Shown one piece after another: positions 13,669 through 25,556 of a stretch of 64,000 bases of DNA (position 1 is its first letter; every line of letters begins with the position of its first letter). The DNA comes from Megalonaias nervosa (Eukaryota > Mollusca > Bivalvia > Unionida > Unionidae). Below the pieces are notes generated by a model. That model was not told the DNA's origin, ran no database searches, and worked only from the letters and a program-made list of their open reading frames with translations. A program made the translations under genes and the position numbers. The DNA lies in assembly GCA_016617855.1 (NCBI GenBank), contig JAECUM010016884.1, forward strand, positions 1 to 64,000, given 5' to 3'.

Positions 13669-15160
13669 CAGGGCTCAAGCTAGACTTGAATTTTAGGGAG
13701 AAGTGACTTCTCCTTTTGGACAGTACAGGGAGAAGTGAGAGCTCAACAGGGAGAAGTGGACGCGAAGCAAGAAACGCACTATATATAGTGTGCGTGTGTT
13801 CTCTTATTTGAATTATGCCCTCTATTTCCCATTATTCATATTTGCATTTAATACTGGATTTAAGCAATACTTTATTTTCAAGCAGAAAATTTATTTTGGC
13901 CATATGACTCTAAAAGAGAATAATAGAAACTACATTGTAACAAATTTTAACTAAGTAACCAGATTACATTTTTGTAATTGCAAATTAATAAAAATGTTTA
14001 ATCAACTACCCTTAATCAATTTTTGTTATATTTTTATATTTATTTTTTATACTTTCTAAAAGTTCACAATAATGGCACTTTCAACGCTTTCTAAACGCAT
14101 TTGAAACAACCCCTGTACCATATACATGAGGGCAAATGCACACGTGTCTTCAGATCACACTGTCTGTCCTCATCCCTTTGTCGTGGATAAAATATTACCG
14201 TAACTATTCATACATAACACACTAAAATGCATAAAATTACAGTTGGTATATGAACTAAATCCTTCTTTCCAACCTAATCAACACGGTGTGAGTGCATCTA
14301 TTTTTAGGAGAGGTTTTCATAATGTATGTCTACGTACTTGTATTAATATTACGCACTGATTAAATATTATCTACTTTGCAGCTTTTATCCATATTTTCAC
14401 AAATACGAGTCAGGTCAGAAAACAACTTTGACCTTACAATGCTTCTCGTGAATTCCACAACATAGCATTGTACCATACCTTTCTGACCCATGTAATTGCA
14501 TTTTAATGTTAAATCTTAATTAACATAATACATAGGCTTTGCTTATTATGAATTGTATATTTTTCTGAATATATCTGCCCAATGATTTACAAAAACAATC
14601 TACTAAACTGATACTTCCCAGACATAGCGATGTCCGCTATCATTTCACTGTTACTGGACCACTTACAGTTTCAAACTAATTTTATGATGAAATAATACAC
14701 AAGAGGCATTTAAAATATCCAGATCACCGATTCTATTCTTAAAACACAAATTGCTATTTACATACTATTGTTAAAGTTACAAAACACAAGTTTGTGTGTT
14801 TTTATCATGAAAGGATAACTTGAGTAAATCGGGTAGGAACCTAGTTGCTTACTTACGTGGGAAATAGTTAATGGTCAATCAGCTATCAAAACACATGCCT
14901 GTGAATGTGCAAGAATTTGTTTTCAGCGTAATTGATATCAAAACTTAGCCTAGCTACTGATGACTTGATGAATACCTTTTGCTACAACACCAGAACTAAC
15001 CTGGCTAAGGTGATGGGGCATCTCAAAAGGTGTGATTAGTCAATGTACCTCTAAAAAAAATCACAGGGCAAAGTTGTTTTCGCTTTCCTAACAGAAGAAG
15101 GCGAAGTTTACATTTTTTTGGCAACTTAGTCGCCCACTTCGCCTGGTAGTGTGACCCCTG
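13669..15160. mobile_element. hAT-like non-autonomous DNA transposon, 1.49 kb
   Basis: The element starts CAGGGCTCAAGCTA and ends with the complement of CAGGGGTCACACTA, so its termini are short imperfect inverted repeats. It is flanked by ATACAAG on both sides (13662-13668 and 15161-15167), a 7-bp perfect target duplication that would be 8 bp with one mismatch. CAGGG-type ends and a 7-8 bp duplication fit the hAT superfamily. A second layer of inverted similarity (GGGAGAAGTGACTTC against GGCGAAGTGGGCGAC) lies just inside the ends. There is no transposase, so it depended on one encoded elsewhere. Confidence 0.7.
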
Positions 15161-15677
15161 ATACAAGGCAGAGTCAACATCATATCACATGATCACTGCT
15201 AATGTGCTGATAATAAAGATAACTTCAGTTTTATCTTTATTCATTAACGTTATTTACCAAACACACACACATTTGTTGTAAAATACTGTAAAGCATCTAT
15301 TCGCAGATAACTCCTCTTGTATAAAGTTGCCATCCATCAAACCCAAAAATTTAAAATACAGCCCCCCCCCTTATGACTCCCCCTTTTGTGTGAAAATCCT
15401 GTAGAAGCCACAAAAGTATTTAAAATAGTAGCTGTGCTCAGTTTTTTCAAGAAAATACTTTAAACATTCCACAATCCAAGGCATCTTTTATGCATTACAA
15501 ATGTAAGAATGTTGTTAAAGATACTGTCACAAATTCAAGAGGATATTTGCTTTAAGGTAACAAAGAAAACCAAAAATAAGGACATTAAAAGATGAAGCAT
15601 GCCCTTCTATCATGAAAAGTGCTAGCATTTTCAAAGACATTCCTAGGACAGATGAGAAATGAAGCTGTAGTTATTAC

Positions 15678-15837
15678 TCAGTCGAAGCATTCCCTGCCCA
15701 TTTCTCTGGTCATCATACCACTCGCCCTCATAGATTGTGCCATCTTCATAATACATTCTGCCCCAACCACTTCGCTTATCTGCATACCACTCTCCCTCAT
15801 AGTATTCAGTCGGCTTATAAAACCGAGTTCCATAACC
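15678..15837 (-). CDS. MORN3: MORN repeat-containing protein 3, exon 3
   Basis: This 160-nt exon has a TTCAG acceptor just above 15837 and a GTAATA donor below 15678. It encodes G-Y-G-T followed by two full MORN motifs (YEGEWYADKRSGWG and YEGEWYDDQRNGQG) and ends with MLRL plus one base of the next codon. Phase 0 at its start and one leftover base at its end match exons 2 and 4 exactly. The word RSGWGRMYY is typical of MORN3. Confidence 0.9.
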
Positions 15838-16229
15838 CTGAAAAAATCATTTCAGTGAACAGTGAAATAGATAAAATCATCCAATATTGGTTCCAGTTTG
15901 ATGAGGGTCAAAAATTATGTTGTTCCTTTGTTTCATGCTGTGAAGGATACTTGAAAAGTTCTGAATATTTTGTTATACATTCTTTCTTCTTTGAACCTGT
16001 CAATAAACTTTACACCAATTGGTAGACAAAACCACATTCTATAGAATGATGATGAGCTGTACATACAACACACCTGACAGCTACAGACGTGTGATATAAC
16101 ACAGATAAATGACAGTAACCTAAAAAAATGTTGGAGAAGGAGAACAATTCTGCTACTGAGCAAAAGAGCATATTGTAAAAGCTTGACATTCTTAGGGTAC
16201 TCTCTGACTGATATCAAGGACAACTTGAA

Positions 16230-17130
16230 TAAAGTTTACAAATGTAATACTGTCACAGCCTACAGTTTTGAAGTGGTTTCATCATTTTAAAGATAGTTGT
16301 AAAACCATGGAAGATGACCCATATTCTGGAAGATCACTGCAGTTGGTGATCAGGATGTGGCTGCTGTGAAGGAAACAACTGATGTAGCTGCTTGATACAC
16401 AGTAGCCAATATATTTCTATTACAATGGGAATTAATTGGTCATCTGTCTAAGCATTCTAAAGCACCATTTGAAGCTCAGAAAAGTTTGTGCAAGACAGGT
16501 CCCACATTTGATGACAACTGATCAAAAACAAACTCGGGCTGAAATTGCCAAACAGCTACTTGCCAAATACGAAAAGAGTGACGAGAGACATTTAAATGAA
16601 ATTGTTGCAAGTGATGAAACATGAATTTACTAACCTGAACCCACCTCAAGGGAAAATAATAAAGTCCAGATCAGAGAAAATGAGCAGAGACCACAAATCA
16701 CTCAGCATAGTTGGATTGTCAAGAGTTTTGCTTTTCAATGCAAAAGGCATGGTCATCCATGTACCAGCACCTGACTCGGCTAGTGCCAATGGACATTTGT
16801 ATGCCTCCAAAGTTTTGCCAAAACAACACTACTGAACCACCTGTCTGTGCACAAGTACTCAAGATACCAGTAAGCATCTATTCCATGACAATGTACCAAT
16901 GCATAAATCTGCCAGTGTGATAAACTTCTGAAGAAATATAGAATCCAAACTTTGCCACATCCTCAATACAGCTCTGATTTAGCTTAGAGTGAATTTTGGC
17001 TGAATCCTGTTATCAAAACTTTGCTGCTGGGCACATGTTTTTGAAAGCTGCCATGTGGTTGGAAGTGCAATTTTCCATTATATGAATAACATTCTAAAAA
17101 TAGAATACAAAATGGCATTTAATAATTGGA
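16230..17130 (+). pseudogene. Mariner-type transposase relic
   Basis: Reading the plus strand in shifting frames gives pieces of a Tc1/mariner-superfamily transposase in the correct order. There is an N-terminal piece with DDPYSGRS, then LRKVCARQVPHL, then RAEIAKQLLAKYEKSDERHL ending in the first catalytic-region words IVASDET (to about 16622). Next comes DNVPMHKSASV (about 16890-16920), and then LPHPQYSSDLA-like residues. Many frameshifts and stops separate the pieces, so it is long dead. No inverted-repeat ends or TA duplication were pinned down. It sits in intron 2 of MORN3, on the opposite strand. Confidence 0.82.
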
Positions 17131-17907
17131 TGAATATACTGTTCACCAATAGATATCTTTGTTGTATAGCACACTAATATTCATAGCTTATTAAATATCC
17201 CTACTGTATTTCCCCAATCAGTCATTTAATTTAAAATGTGATGGTCAGTATAATACATTATTAGGTGAATGATATCTGATACTAACTGTGACTTAAGAAA
17301 GTATAGGCAATTATATTGTAGCTGAAAATTAGATAAGCATATTGTATATAGGCAGATTATATATAAAATGCATTAATGTAATGATGTCCATGTATGGATA
17401 TAAATACATACTGATAGGAGCATATGCATATAAAACAATACTGTTATGATCATATATTTTAATAAACTGTTAAAGTTGCATACTCTTATAATATCTTATG
17501 CTAACTTAAGAAGTCGATGTCATCATTTTTCATGGATAATTTAAAGAAATAGCAATTTGTAACAAGTTTAATATCAATATACATTTTGCAGTCATATTGC
17601 AACATTTAAAATCTGTATTGCTGGCTATTTAGGAATAGGCTATGTTTTTAACTGGTAAATTTCATTAATTTTCAGCATGCATTTCTTTTATGGCTAGCCT
17701 CATTAATTCCTGATGAAGATAAGGGGTGGGGTCCAAAGACCATTAAGAAATTCCCGGCAATCAGTGTAAAATTAGTGGACACCAAAATGCAAACAGGAAC
17801 GGAAAATTATGTTCTTACATTCAGACACTGGGTGAATAATAAAACTCATACTGTCTTTGACAACATTATTAATTTAAACATCATTCAAGTTGAAACAAGT
17901 TTCATAC

Positions 17908-18062
17908 ATGTCTCATATCATTCTTCCAACCCCCTGAATATTCCTTTTTGAATCCTCCCTTGCCATCAGGTAAGCTGTATGTGCCAAAACCATTTCTTTT
18001 TCCACTCTTCCAGTCTCCATCATAAATGGCATCATTCTCCTTCCACTTATAGGTTCCTTTTC
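17908..18062 (-). CDS. MORN3: MORN repeat-containing protein 3, exon 2
   Basis: This 155-nt exon has a TTACAG acceptor (18063-18068) and a GTATGA donor (17907-17902). It completes the glycine codon begun in exon 1, giving the words GKGTY, and encodes MORN motifs YDGDWKSGKRNGFG and YSGGWKNDMRH, the latter continuing into exon 3. The peptide SLPDGKGGFKKEYSGGW corresponds in position to the insert between MORN repeats in vertebrate MORN3. Confidence 0.9.
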
Positions 18063-18342
18063 CTGTAAAAGAAAAAAAATTGATTACTTCAATCTCATAT
18101 TCTCATCAGTGGCTCCCACAACTTTCATCATGTACCATCAATCACAATGTCTGGAAAACAGTTGAATTAAATGAAAGATCAAGAAGATGATGTTACTTAC
18201 ATCTAGCTTCCTACAATTTATTTTATGAGAATCTTTGTGAGAATTTTATTCCATAGTGATAGCAATCTATGAGCAATACACATGTATAGTATATTTGAAC
18301 AATAATATCTTTCGACAGACCTGTACCAGGCAAGATCATAAA

Positions 18343-18345
<3 letters not shown>

Positions 18346-18433
<88 letters not shown>

Positions 18434-18442
18434 TATATATAT
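18346..18442. repeat. (TA)n microsatellite
   Basis: About 48 TA dinucleotides occur with one interruption (AGA near 18431). The run keeps a minus-strand frame open as alternating Ile-Tyr, which explains the 164-codon open frame there. It is not a gene. Confidence 0.97.
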
Positions 18443-19649
18443 GCTTATTAAGTTAAATAAAAATCTGCTACTGCTTTCCATGTGTGTTCCTCCTATCTCT
18501 CTCCATTTCAAGTGAAACTCATATACACTAAGATAAGATAAAGTTATTAGGATTAAACATTTGATCTGTTGTGAATGCATAATACTGGTTGTGAGAATTT
18601 GCTGTACAACTAACATAACCCAAGTTTCAAGAAAAGAATTGTTATTTTTTAAACATCTGCATGTGCAATAACAAAAATCTTTAGTCTCTAGTATTATATA
18701 TAAAAATGACAAAAATACTGCAGCACTGTATAATCTACAATAATCAGTTTTCTGATTCTGATACTCCTGATACCAAAGTTCTGATCATTTCCCTTTAGAT
18801 CAGTTTCACTTCACACTGATGAATGATTATAATCCTTTTGCTTCTTTGTACAGCAAATGTCATCCATTTCAATGAAAGGACATTTACATCTTGACAAAAA
18901 GAATGGTAATTTACAGAAAACTTGTGTGTCTAAGTAAATGAAACTTTAAAGATGAGATTTGAGGCAAAAACGATCTGAAGACATAAAGTATATGCGCTTG
19001 GATACACCATGTATTTGTTTCACTATTCATTACATTTAGATGCACTGCAAGAAATAAGGAAGGAATATCAGTACCGGGTATTAGCACTGTCAGTCCAGCC
19101 ATCTATTACACTACATTTATTTCAATATGAAATTCTGTTGTTGGTGTAATCACACAAAATCTAAAGTTTTTATACAGGGGTACATTCTTAAAGCAGGTGA
19201 AAAATGTATGGCAGAAATACATGAATATTATGCAAGTGATATTGGCTGTTTAATATAGGCTGAAAGAATGGGATATAATGTTGCACCTAAATTAAAATTT
19301 ACAAAAAGTGCATTACATTTAATTGGTGGGGAAGGGGCACTGATGGAGTTGTATACAAAATAACAAGTGTAAGGTACACAAATGAAAGCTTAGAAAAGAA
19401 TTTTAATGACCTTGTACAAAACAATGTAACTGATATCATACACATACAAATCTTTGCCTCAAATACCAATGACTGGTACTACCTGACCTGTAGCCCACAC
19501 AAGCTAGGGACATGTTATCTACATATTAGTACAAATATTTTATGCATGTAGCAGACTTTTCTTCTTTTGCAGTATATGTCAATGCAGTCTAATAGACACA
19601 TTTATTGGTTTAAAATTACAATTATTCTTAAATGTAACACTAATGTAGC

Positions 19650-19875
19650 TGTTATGTTTTGCTAAATAACACAAAACATGGTTTGGTCTAACTACTTTAA
19701 TGGCTAGACTACAACTGATTTAAACAGTGAAAACACACCCACACTAGTTTCTCACCCTAATGTTATCATAAAGCATATAGGGTTACAACTGAGTGAGAGC
19801 CTGGACTGACCTTAGGTGACCTGTAACTGTCAGACCATGTGTAGCAGCAGAATGTTAATACTATATATTACCACA
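19650..19875 (-). repeat. 3' LTR of the gypsy-like element
   Basis: This 226-bp repeat ends TGTTATG (plus left edge) and TACCACA (right edge), so on the minus strand it reads TG...CA, as LTRs do. It matches 24336-24561 almost throughout, with small substitutions. The internal flank at 19876-19886 is ACTCCCCCT, that is AGGGGGAGT on the minus strand: a polypurine tract directly next to the LTR. Confidence 0.93.
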
Positions 19876-20285
19876 ACTCCCCCTAAAAATGAGTTTTGTG
19901 CTTTTCTTTTAAATTCACACATTCATTTCTCCTTTTGTTTTTAATAAATTTATAAACATATTCAAACTTTACAAAGTTCTGTTTTACACATGAATATATA
20001 TTTCAAATAGTTTCTGGTGAGCTGTAAAAGTTCTACTAATTGTAGTTAAAATTAAGTTCTAGCTCTATGACATTAACAATCATTTTTACATTCATGAAAA
20101 TAAATATATGGTGATATATTGGCATTGCCACTAAAATCTATAGTCCTAATATTTTTTCTTCAATCCAGTTCTTATCACTGCATATAAACTGATGTGATAT
20201 AACAGGTGTATTATTATACCCTTAAACACTTCCAGTTCTAATATTCACAAGACACAATTTTTGTAATTGAGAAAAATTATCAAGT

Positions 20286-21480
20286 TCACATAACAAAATC
20301 TCTGTATCTTGTAAGTGTTTTTATTAGACGTCCACTCCTTGTTCGAATCTCTTGCGTCTGGTTTGGCTCATTGATGATTAATGGCATCTTGTCATTCAGT
20401 TTAGTGACCTCCTTATTAGTATCTTCATATGTATCATATATCTCTGGTAATTTCTCTTTTGTATGTAACAGATGTCTTCGGTTTCTCCTGTATATAGCAC
20501 CATCCTGGGTTTTCACATCATACGACCTTGGAGTGCTACTTTTTCTGACGACCACAACTGGTTCCCAAAGGTCTTGTCTTCTGATTCTAACTTTATCTCC
20601 AGAAGTCAGATTTGGAAGCTCTTTAGCTGTTCTATCATACTGTTTCTTTTGCTGCTTTTTCTTTTCAACCAGTTTCCACTTGAGGTTTCTTTCTTTTATA
20701 ACTTGAGGATGTAGCTGTATGTTGGTAGTAGGTAAAGTCAATCGAAGTCTTCAACTCATCAGTATTTGTGCTGGAGATTCTATGTACTCAACTGGTGTAT
20801 TTTGATACTCCAATATCGATAAATATGGATCTTTTCCATCTCTCTTTGCCTTATTGAGAATTCCTTTGACAGTTTGAACGGTTCTTTCTGCTAAACCATT
20901 AGACTGTGGATACTTGGGACTTGACATAGTGTGTTTGAATCCCCAGGTTTTTGCAAACTGACCATATTCTTTTGAGGAGAACTGTGGTCCATTATCACTC
21001 CTTACTTCTCATGGTATTCCATGTCTTGCAAAAACTGACTCTGTGTGTGTGATTACTGTGTCTGCTCATGTATTTTCTAACTTGGCAACTTCAAAATATC
21101 TGGAGCAATAGTATACTATGAAGACATAGTTGTAATTATTCCCTATAAATAAATCTGTTCCAACCATTTCCCATGGTGCAGTAGGTTGTGTAGGCAACAA
21201 TGGTTAATTTTGATTTGACTTTCTGTATTCCTGGTAAGTAGAACAATTCGATACTGTGTCTGCAATCTGCATTCATGCCAGGCCAATACATAATGTCTCT
21301 TGCTCTTTGCTTTGTCTTCTCAATGCCCATATGACTTTCGTGCAACTCTTTGAGCATTTCTTTCTGAAGAGCATCTGGTATTACAATCTTCTCTCCTTTT
21401 AGAATAATCCGTCCATTCTGAAAGTTCATCTCTGCAGTTCCAGAAATTTCTGATTTCAAATGGTACAAGATGTTTATCAT
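20286..21480 (-). pseudogene. Integrase remnant of the LTR element
   Basis: The frame 21480-21136 carries the zinc-binding HHCC region (ELHESHMGIEKTKQRARD, YWPGM) and the beginning of the core. The catalytic core 21130-20745 is split by several stops, for example at 21009 and 21064. A final 151-codon frame (20741-20286) is the C-terminal domain, with KVRIRRQDLWEPVVVV and DGAIYRRNRRHL, which is typical of invertebrate gypsy elements. The gene is inactive. Confidence 0.85.
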
Positions 21481-23035
21481 TTGGCCATCCCTTTTGAATC
21501 ATTTCTCGTAATTTGGTCATTTTATCATCACTTTTAGTTCCATTCTTTATTGCTTCTAACTGTGTATCTGCAATCTGTATATTTGACATGATCATGTGCA
21601 CATAGCACTCAATTTCACTATCGATGTTCATCTCAGAAGTGTTCATCTGTCTGTATTCTCTCGACAATGTATCTTTTACAATTAACTCTTTTCCTGGACA
21701 ATACGTTAAGTCAAAACTGTACTTCTGCAGTCTTAAAAGCATTCTCTGAAGTCTAGGCGGTGTGGCAGATACAGGTTTCTTGAGGATTGATTCCAGAGGT
21801 TTATGATCCAATTCAACTTGTACTTGACGACCATAAGTATACTGATTAAATCTTTCAAGACCAAATAACACAGCAAGCAGTTCTTTTTCGATCTGTGCAT
21901 ACCTTGTTTCTGCATCTGTCAAAGACCTTGATGCAAATGCTATGGGTTTGCCTGACTGCATTAACACTGCTCCAAGTCCTGATTTTGATGCATCACAACT
22001 AACAATGACAGGCTTCTTAACATTGAAGTATTTCAACACAGGTTCTTTGCTTAGAATCTGTTTGATCTCTTCAAATGCATGTTTCTGTGCAGTTTCCCAA
22101 ACAAATTCATTGTTACTTTTCAAAAGTGCTCTGATTGGCTGTGTCACTGTAGACATATTTGGGATAAATTTCACTAGGTAGTTGACTGTACCAAGTAATC
22201 TTTCAATTCCTTTCTTATCCATCGGAGCGGGCATTTCTGTGATTGCTATTACTTTTTCTGGGTCAGTTTTAATACCTGATGATGTCAACATGTGTCCCAC
22301 ATAGCACACTTTTATTAGTCCAAATCTGCATTTTTTCAGATTATGTGTCGGATTTATTTCCTAGCATCTCTTTAAAACATTTTTCAGTTTTCCATCATGC
22401 TCTTCCTTTGAAGTTCCCCAAACAATTATGTCATCTATATCAGTTTCCACCCCAGGCAGGTCCTCAAAACACTGTGCCATCCATTTCTGGAACACTTCTT
22501 AGGTAGCAATATCTACCAAATAGGATGTTAAATGTTGTCAATAACTGGCTTTCCTCATCCAGGAGTATTTGCCAGTAACCATGATTGGCATCTAGTTTGG
22601 AGAAAACCTTAGCTCCAGCCTTCCTTGTGGTTATATCTTCAATTGTCGGAAGTTGATAATGCTCTCACTTGATAGCTTGATCCAAATTTCTCAGATCTAG
22701 ACAAATGAGTACTTTTCTCGATTTGGGTTTTTCAACAACTACTAATGAACTGACCCATTCTGTTGGTTCATCTACCTTCTGTATTACATTTTCCATTCCA
22801 TCTCTTCCAAAGTTAATTTAAGTGGTTCTTGTAAAGCTGTAGGAACCATCCTTGGTGGATTGATGACAGGTTTCACACTTTTGTCAACTGCGATATGATA
22901 GTTTTGTTTCAGGCATAATAGACCTTCAAACACACTGGGGAATTCTTTCACGATATGTACTGGCCGCCATGTATAGCCTATCGTGTGCTGAAAAATGGCG
23001 TTAAGCTCCACAACAACAACAACAACAACTTTCAC
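21480..23035 (-). pseudogene. pol: Reverse transcriptase-RNase H remnant of the LTR element
   Basis: The RT region (about 23000-22310) is broken by frameshifts and a small deletion. It keeps IDDIIVWG, the strand around the catalytic aspartates. The open frame 22309-21320 carries the end of RT (YVGHMLTSSGIKTDPEKV, the usual word after the palm) and then the RNase H domain, with VSCDASKSGLGAVL, the second acidic site in IEKELLAV, and ELDHKPLESIL. It ends in the connection to integrase. The SINE-like insertion at 22958-23028 lies in the N-terminal RT part. Confidence 0.88.
22958..23028 (+). mobile_element. 5'-truncated SINE-like fragment nested in the LTR element
   Basis: A 71-bp insert ending in (AAC)n is flanked by the 13-bp direct repeat CTTTCACGATATG (22945-22957 and 23029-23041). 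A long target duplication plus a simple-repeat tail is the mark of LINE-mediated retroposition. It interrupts the RT gene and therefore postdates the LTR element. Confidence 0.85.
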
Positions 23036-23048
23036 GATATGATTGTCT

Positions 23049-23693
23049 TTATTCCTGTGAACATTGCAAACAACTTGTATTAATTGCAGATCTTAAGAAA
23101 CTTCGAACCCAACTTCCAAGAATAGGCAGTTGGTTTGTTTTTGTGATATAAAAATCAAGTTCTTGATTCATGCAGTTTAATTTGCATTTGCTTATGACAA
23201 TTAGTTTGTCACCAGAGTAGCTTGTGAGACAGGTCTTGGTTGGTTTTACTTCAACATTGTCAATGTTCATTGTTTCAAAAATGTGATTTCGAATGATGTT
23301 TACTTGCAAGTCAGTATCAATTTTAAATTTGACATCAGTACCATGAAGTGTCAGAGTGATGTAGCATTCTTTGTCACTGATTTCAGTATTTGCCTTTGTC
23401 ACTGTTCCTACAAAAGATGTTTCTTCTTCTTCACTTGATAATTCTTGCATACCATGCACCCATTTTGTCTTGTAGCATTTCAGAAAATGATGCTGTTTTC
23501 GACATCTGTAGCACGTTTTTTCCATAGGTTGGACACCTACCTTTGCATGCAATTTGCCACATTTACCAGAGTTGAATAATCTGGAGTCTGATTTCATATA
23601 TAACATTTCCGCTTCCTTTGGTTGTGCAATTTTCTTTTCTTTTTTCTTCATTTTCACACAATGAACTTCTGATGCAGCTGCTTCATTTTGCAT
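23049..23693 (-). pseudogene. Nucleocapsid zinc knuckle and aspartic protease of the LTR element
   Basis: A 214-codon frame begins in the gag tail (MQNEAAAS), has a lysine-rich stretch and a CCHC-like knuckle (CYRCRKQHHFLKC), then the retropepsin region. The protease active site reads KIDTDLQVNII where an Asp-Thr-Gly motif is expected, so the glycine is lost and the enzyme should be inactive. The frame ends shortly before the SINE-like insertion. Confidence 0.8.
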
Positions 23694-24180
23694 ACTTTGA
23701 ATCTGCCTTTTGGATTCTTCATCTGCTCTGCAGATAGCCAGTGCTTTTTGTAATGTCAGTTGATCTTCTCATAAAAGTCTTTCTTTTATTTTTTCAGAAT
23801 TAGTCCCACAGACAATTCTATCTCTAATCATTTCATCCTGTAGATTTTCAAATTTGCAGTTCTTTGCAATTAATTTACGTTCAGTTACATATTGGTCAAC
23901 GGTTTCATTATTCTGTTGGATTCTTGTATTGAATCTGTGCCTTTCTACTGAGAAGTTCTGCTTTGGACTGCAATAATCCTCAAACTTTTTGATCAGTGGA
24001 TCAATTTTTTCAGCTTCAATGGCCTCAAATGTAAATGTGTTGTAAATGTCTCTACCATCCTGACCAATAATGTATAGCAAAACATTGAAATTTTCTTTGT
24101 CTTCTTTATCTGCAAGCGCAACATCTAAGTAAAACTGCAAAGTCTGCTTCTACCTCCTCCAAGTTTCTGCTAGATGGTGG
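23694..24180 (-). pseudogene. gag: gag (capsid-region) remnant of the LTR element
   Basis: The frame at 24140-23769 encodes a retrotransposon gag-like protein with words such as YIIGQDGRDIYNTF and YCSPKQNFSVERHRF, and the helix-rich pattern FNTRIQQNNETVDQYVTERK typical of metazoan gypsy gag. It lacks a clear start, and a stop at about 23769 separates it from the nucleocapsid part. The upstream reading continues toward the primer-binding site but is broken. Confidence 0.8.
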
Positions 24181-24317
24181 AAATTAAAGTCTATCTCAGG
24201 TGGCTGATTGAGTTTTTCCATGATGTCACAATAAAACATTAACTTGTGTATCCAAATTTCAGTATCGTTATGGAGATATACTTCTTAATGGTATAAATCC
24301 AATTTCTTATTCTAAAA

Positions 24318-24335
24318 TGTTCACTTCTGACACCA
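24318..24335 (-). other. Primer-binding site of the LTR element
   Basis: Immediately inside the 5' LTR the minus strand reads TGGTGTCAGAAGTGAACA. TGG directly after the LTR is the usual complement of a tRNA CCA end. Which tRNA primes was not determined. Confidence 0.7.
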
Positions 24336-24561
24336 TGTTATGTTTTGCTAAAAACACAAAACATGGTTTGGTCTAACTACTTTAATGGCTAGACTACAAC
24401 TGATTTAAACAGTGAAAACACATGCACACTAGTTTCTCACGCTAATGTTATCATAAGGCATATTGGGTTACAACTGAGTGAGAGCCTGCAGCTGACCTTA
24501 GGTGACCTGTAACTGTCAGACCATTTGTAGCAGCAGAATGTTAATACCATATAATACCACA
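24336..24561 (-). repeat. 5' LTR of the gypsy-like element
   Basis: This is the partner of 19650-19875, with the same ends (TGTTATG and TACCACA). It is followed on the right by the target duplication GTAGC and on the left by the primer-binding site. Being the 5' LTR, it would hold the element's promoter. Confidence 0.93.
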
Positions 24562-25556
24562 GTAGCTTTACCAAAGCCTGTTCATTACATATTTTTGAGT
24601 GATCTGCATCATAGTTGTCATAAAAAAACTTTGATACAAAAATTATCAATTGCTATGGAGATTTATTATGGCAGTAAGGCACCAAACTGGGTTAGAAAAG
24701 CAGACATCTGATCTAATCATTACCATTGCTGGGGGTAGTACACATTATTTAACAAAAATACATAGCACTTTCATTGTCACAACATATTATATGACATGGT
24801 TTACACAGATGATACATTTTAGTTGTCCATGTTAAAACTATACATTACTGTAGTAATGTAGGCACCTTTACTAATCTTAAATAAAATATTAATTGTTGTT
24901 ATAATATAAATCTTAAGTATAGTTTTACAAAGTCTCTTCATTCCTGGTTGCTAACTGTAATCTGCACCACAGTTGTCATCACAAAACTTCCAAATTATTG
25001 ATCTCTATGGACTTATATAATGGGCGACTGGTACTAATACTGGGTCAAGAAAAGCGTATGTTAACTTCTAATCAACAGTGCTGGGGAAGTTCAGATTTTG
25101 TTCCAATACACTGCACTTTCACTTTTACATCATAGCATATGACTTTGTACTCAGTCTATGCAGGATCTCAGCTCTTAGTTGGCCTTGTCTAAAAATGCTC
25201 ATTTACTTAAACATTGATTACATTTATATGACCTTCCAATATTTTATGACAATCAGCAAAATAAATTGAATAATCACCGGTTAATGGTATGTGTAATTCT
25301 AAAAAATGGCACCTATATCTGAAGCAGTCATTACCAAGCACCTAGGATCTATATGACTTGAATTGTGAAAATACTTTAGCACTGCTTTTGTCGGTTCATT
25401 TCTTGGGGCAGTTTTATAATAATCTTGCAATGAGTACTGAAAGATAAGCGGTGAAAAAATAACCCAGAATAAGTGTCATTTAAAGGTATGTATAGTCTAA
25501 ATCTAAATAATGACACCTGTACACATTTCGAACAGTACTGGTAGGGACATCTCTCT

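Larger units (their letters stand above)
9004..15677 (-). other. MORN3 intron 3
   Basis: This 6.7-kb intron runs from a GTAATA donor (minus strand, at 15677-15672) to an ACAG acceptor at 9007-9004. It contains a 30-bp minisatellite (10381-10650) and the hAT-like element at 13669-15160. I see no other gene. Open frames of 60-125 codons here are non-coding by composition or arise from the minisatellite. Confidence 0.75.
19650..24561 (-). mobile_element. Ty3/gypsy-like LTR retrotransposon, 4.9 kb, defective
   Basis: Two 226-bp direct repeats bound the element, and the 5-bp sequence GTAGC flanks it on both sides (19645-19649 and 24562-24566), a perfect target duplication. On the minus strand the order is 5' LTR, primer-binding site, gag, protease, reverse transcriptase, RNase H, integrase, purine tract, 3' LTR. 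Integrase after RNase H is the Ty3/gypsy (Metaviridae) order. The LTRs differ at roughly ten or more positions. Every gene has a stop or frameshift, so the copy is old and inactive. It is the same strand as MORN3, within intron 1. Confidence 0.93.

Noticed and set aside
18218..18712. 164-codon minus-strand open frame
   Set aside because: The middle is (TA)n read as Ile-Tyr; flanks have no family likeness or gene context.
20371..20714. Plus-strand frames of 80-111 codons
   Set aside because: Shadows of the LTR element's integrase C-terminus on the minus strand.
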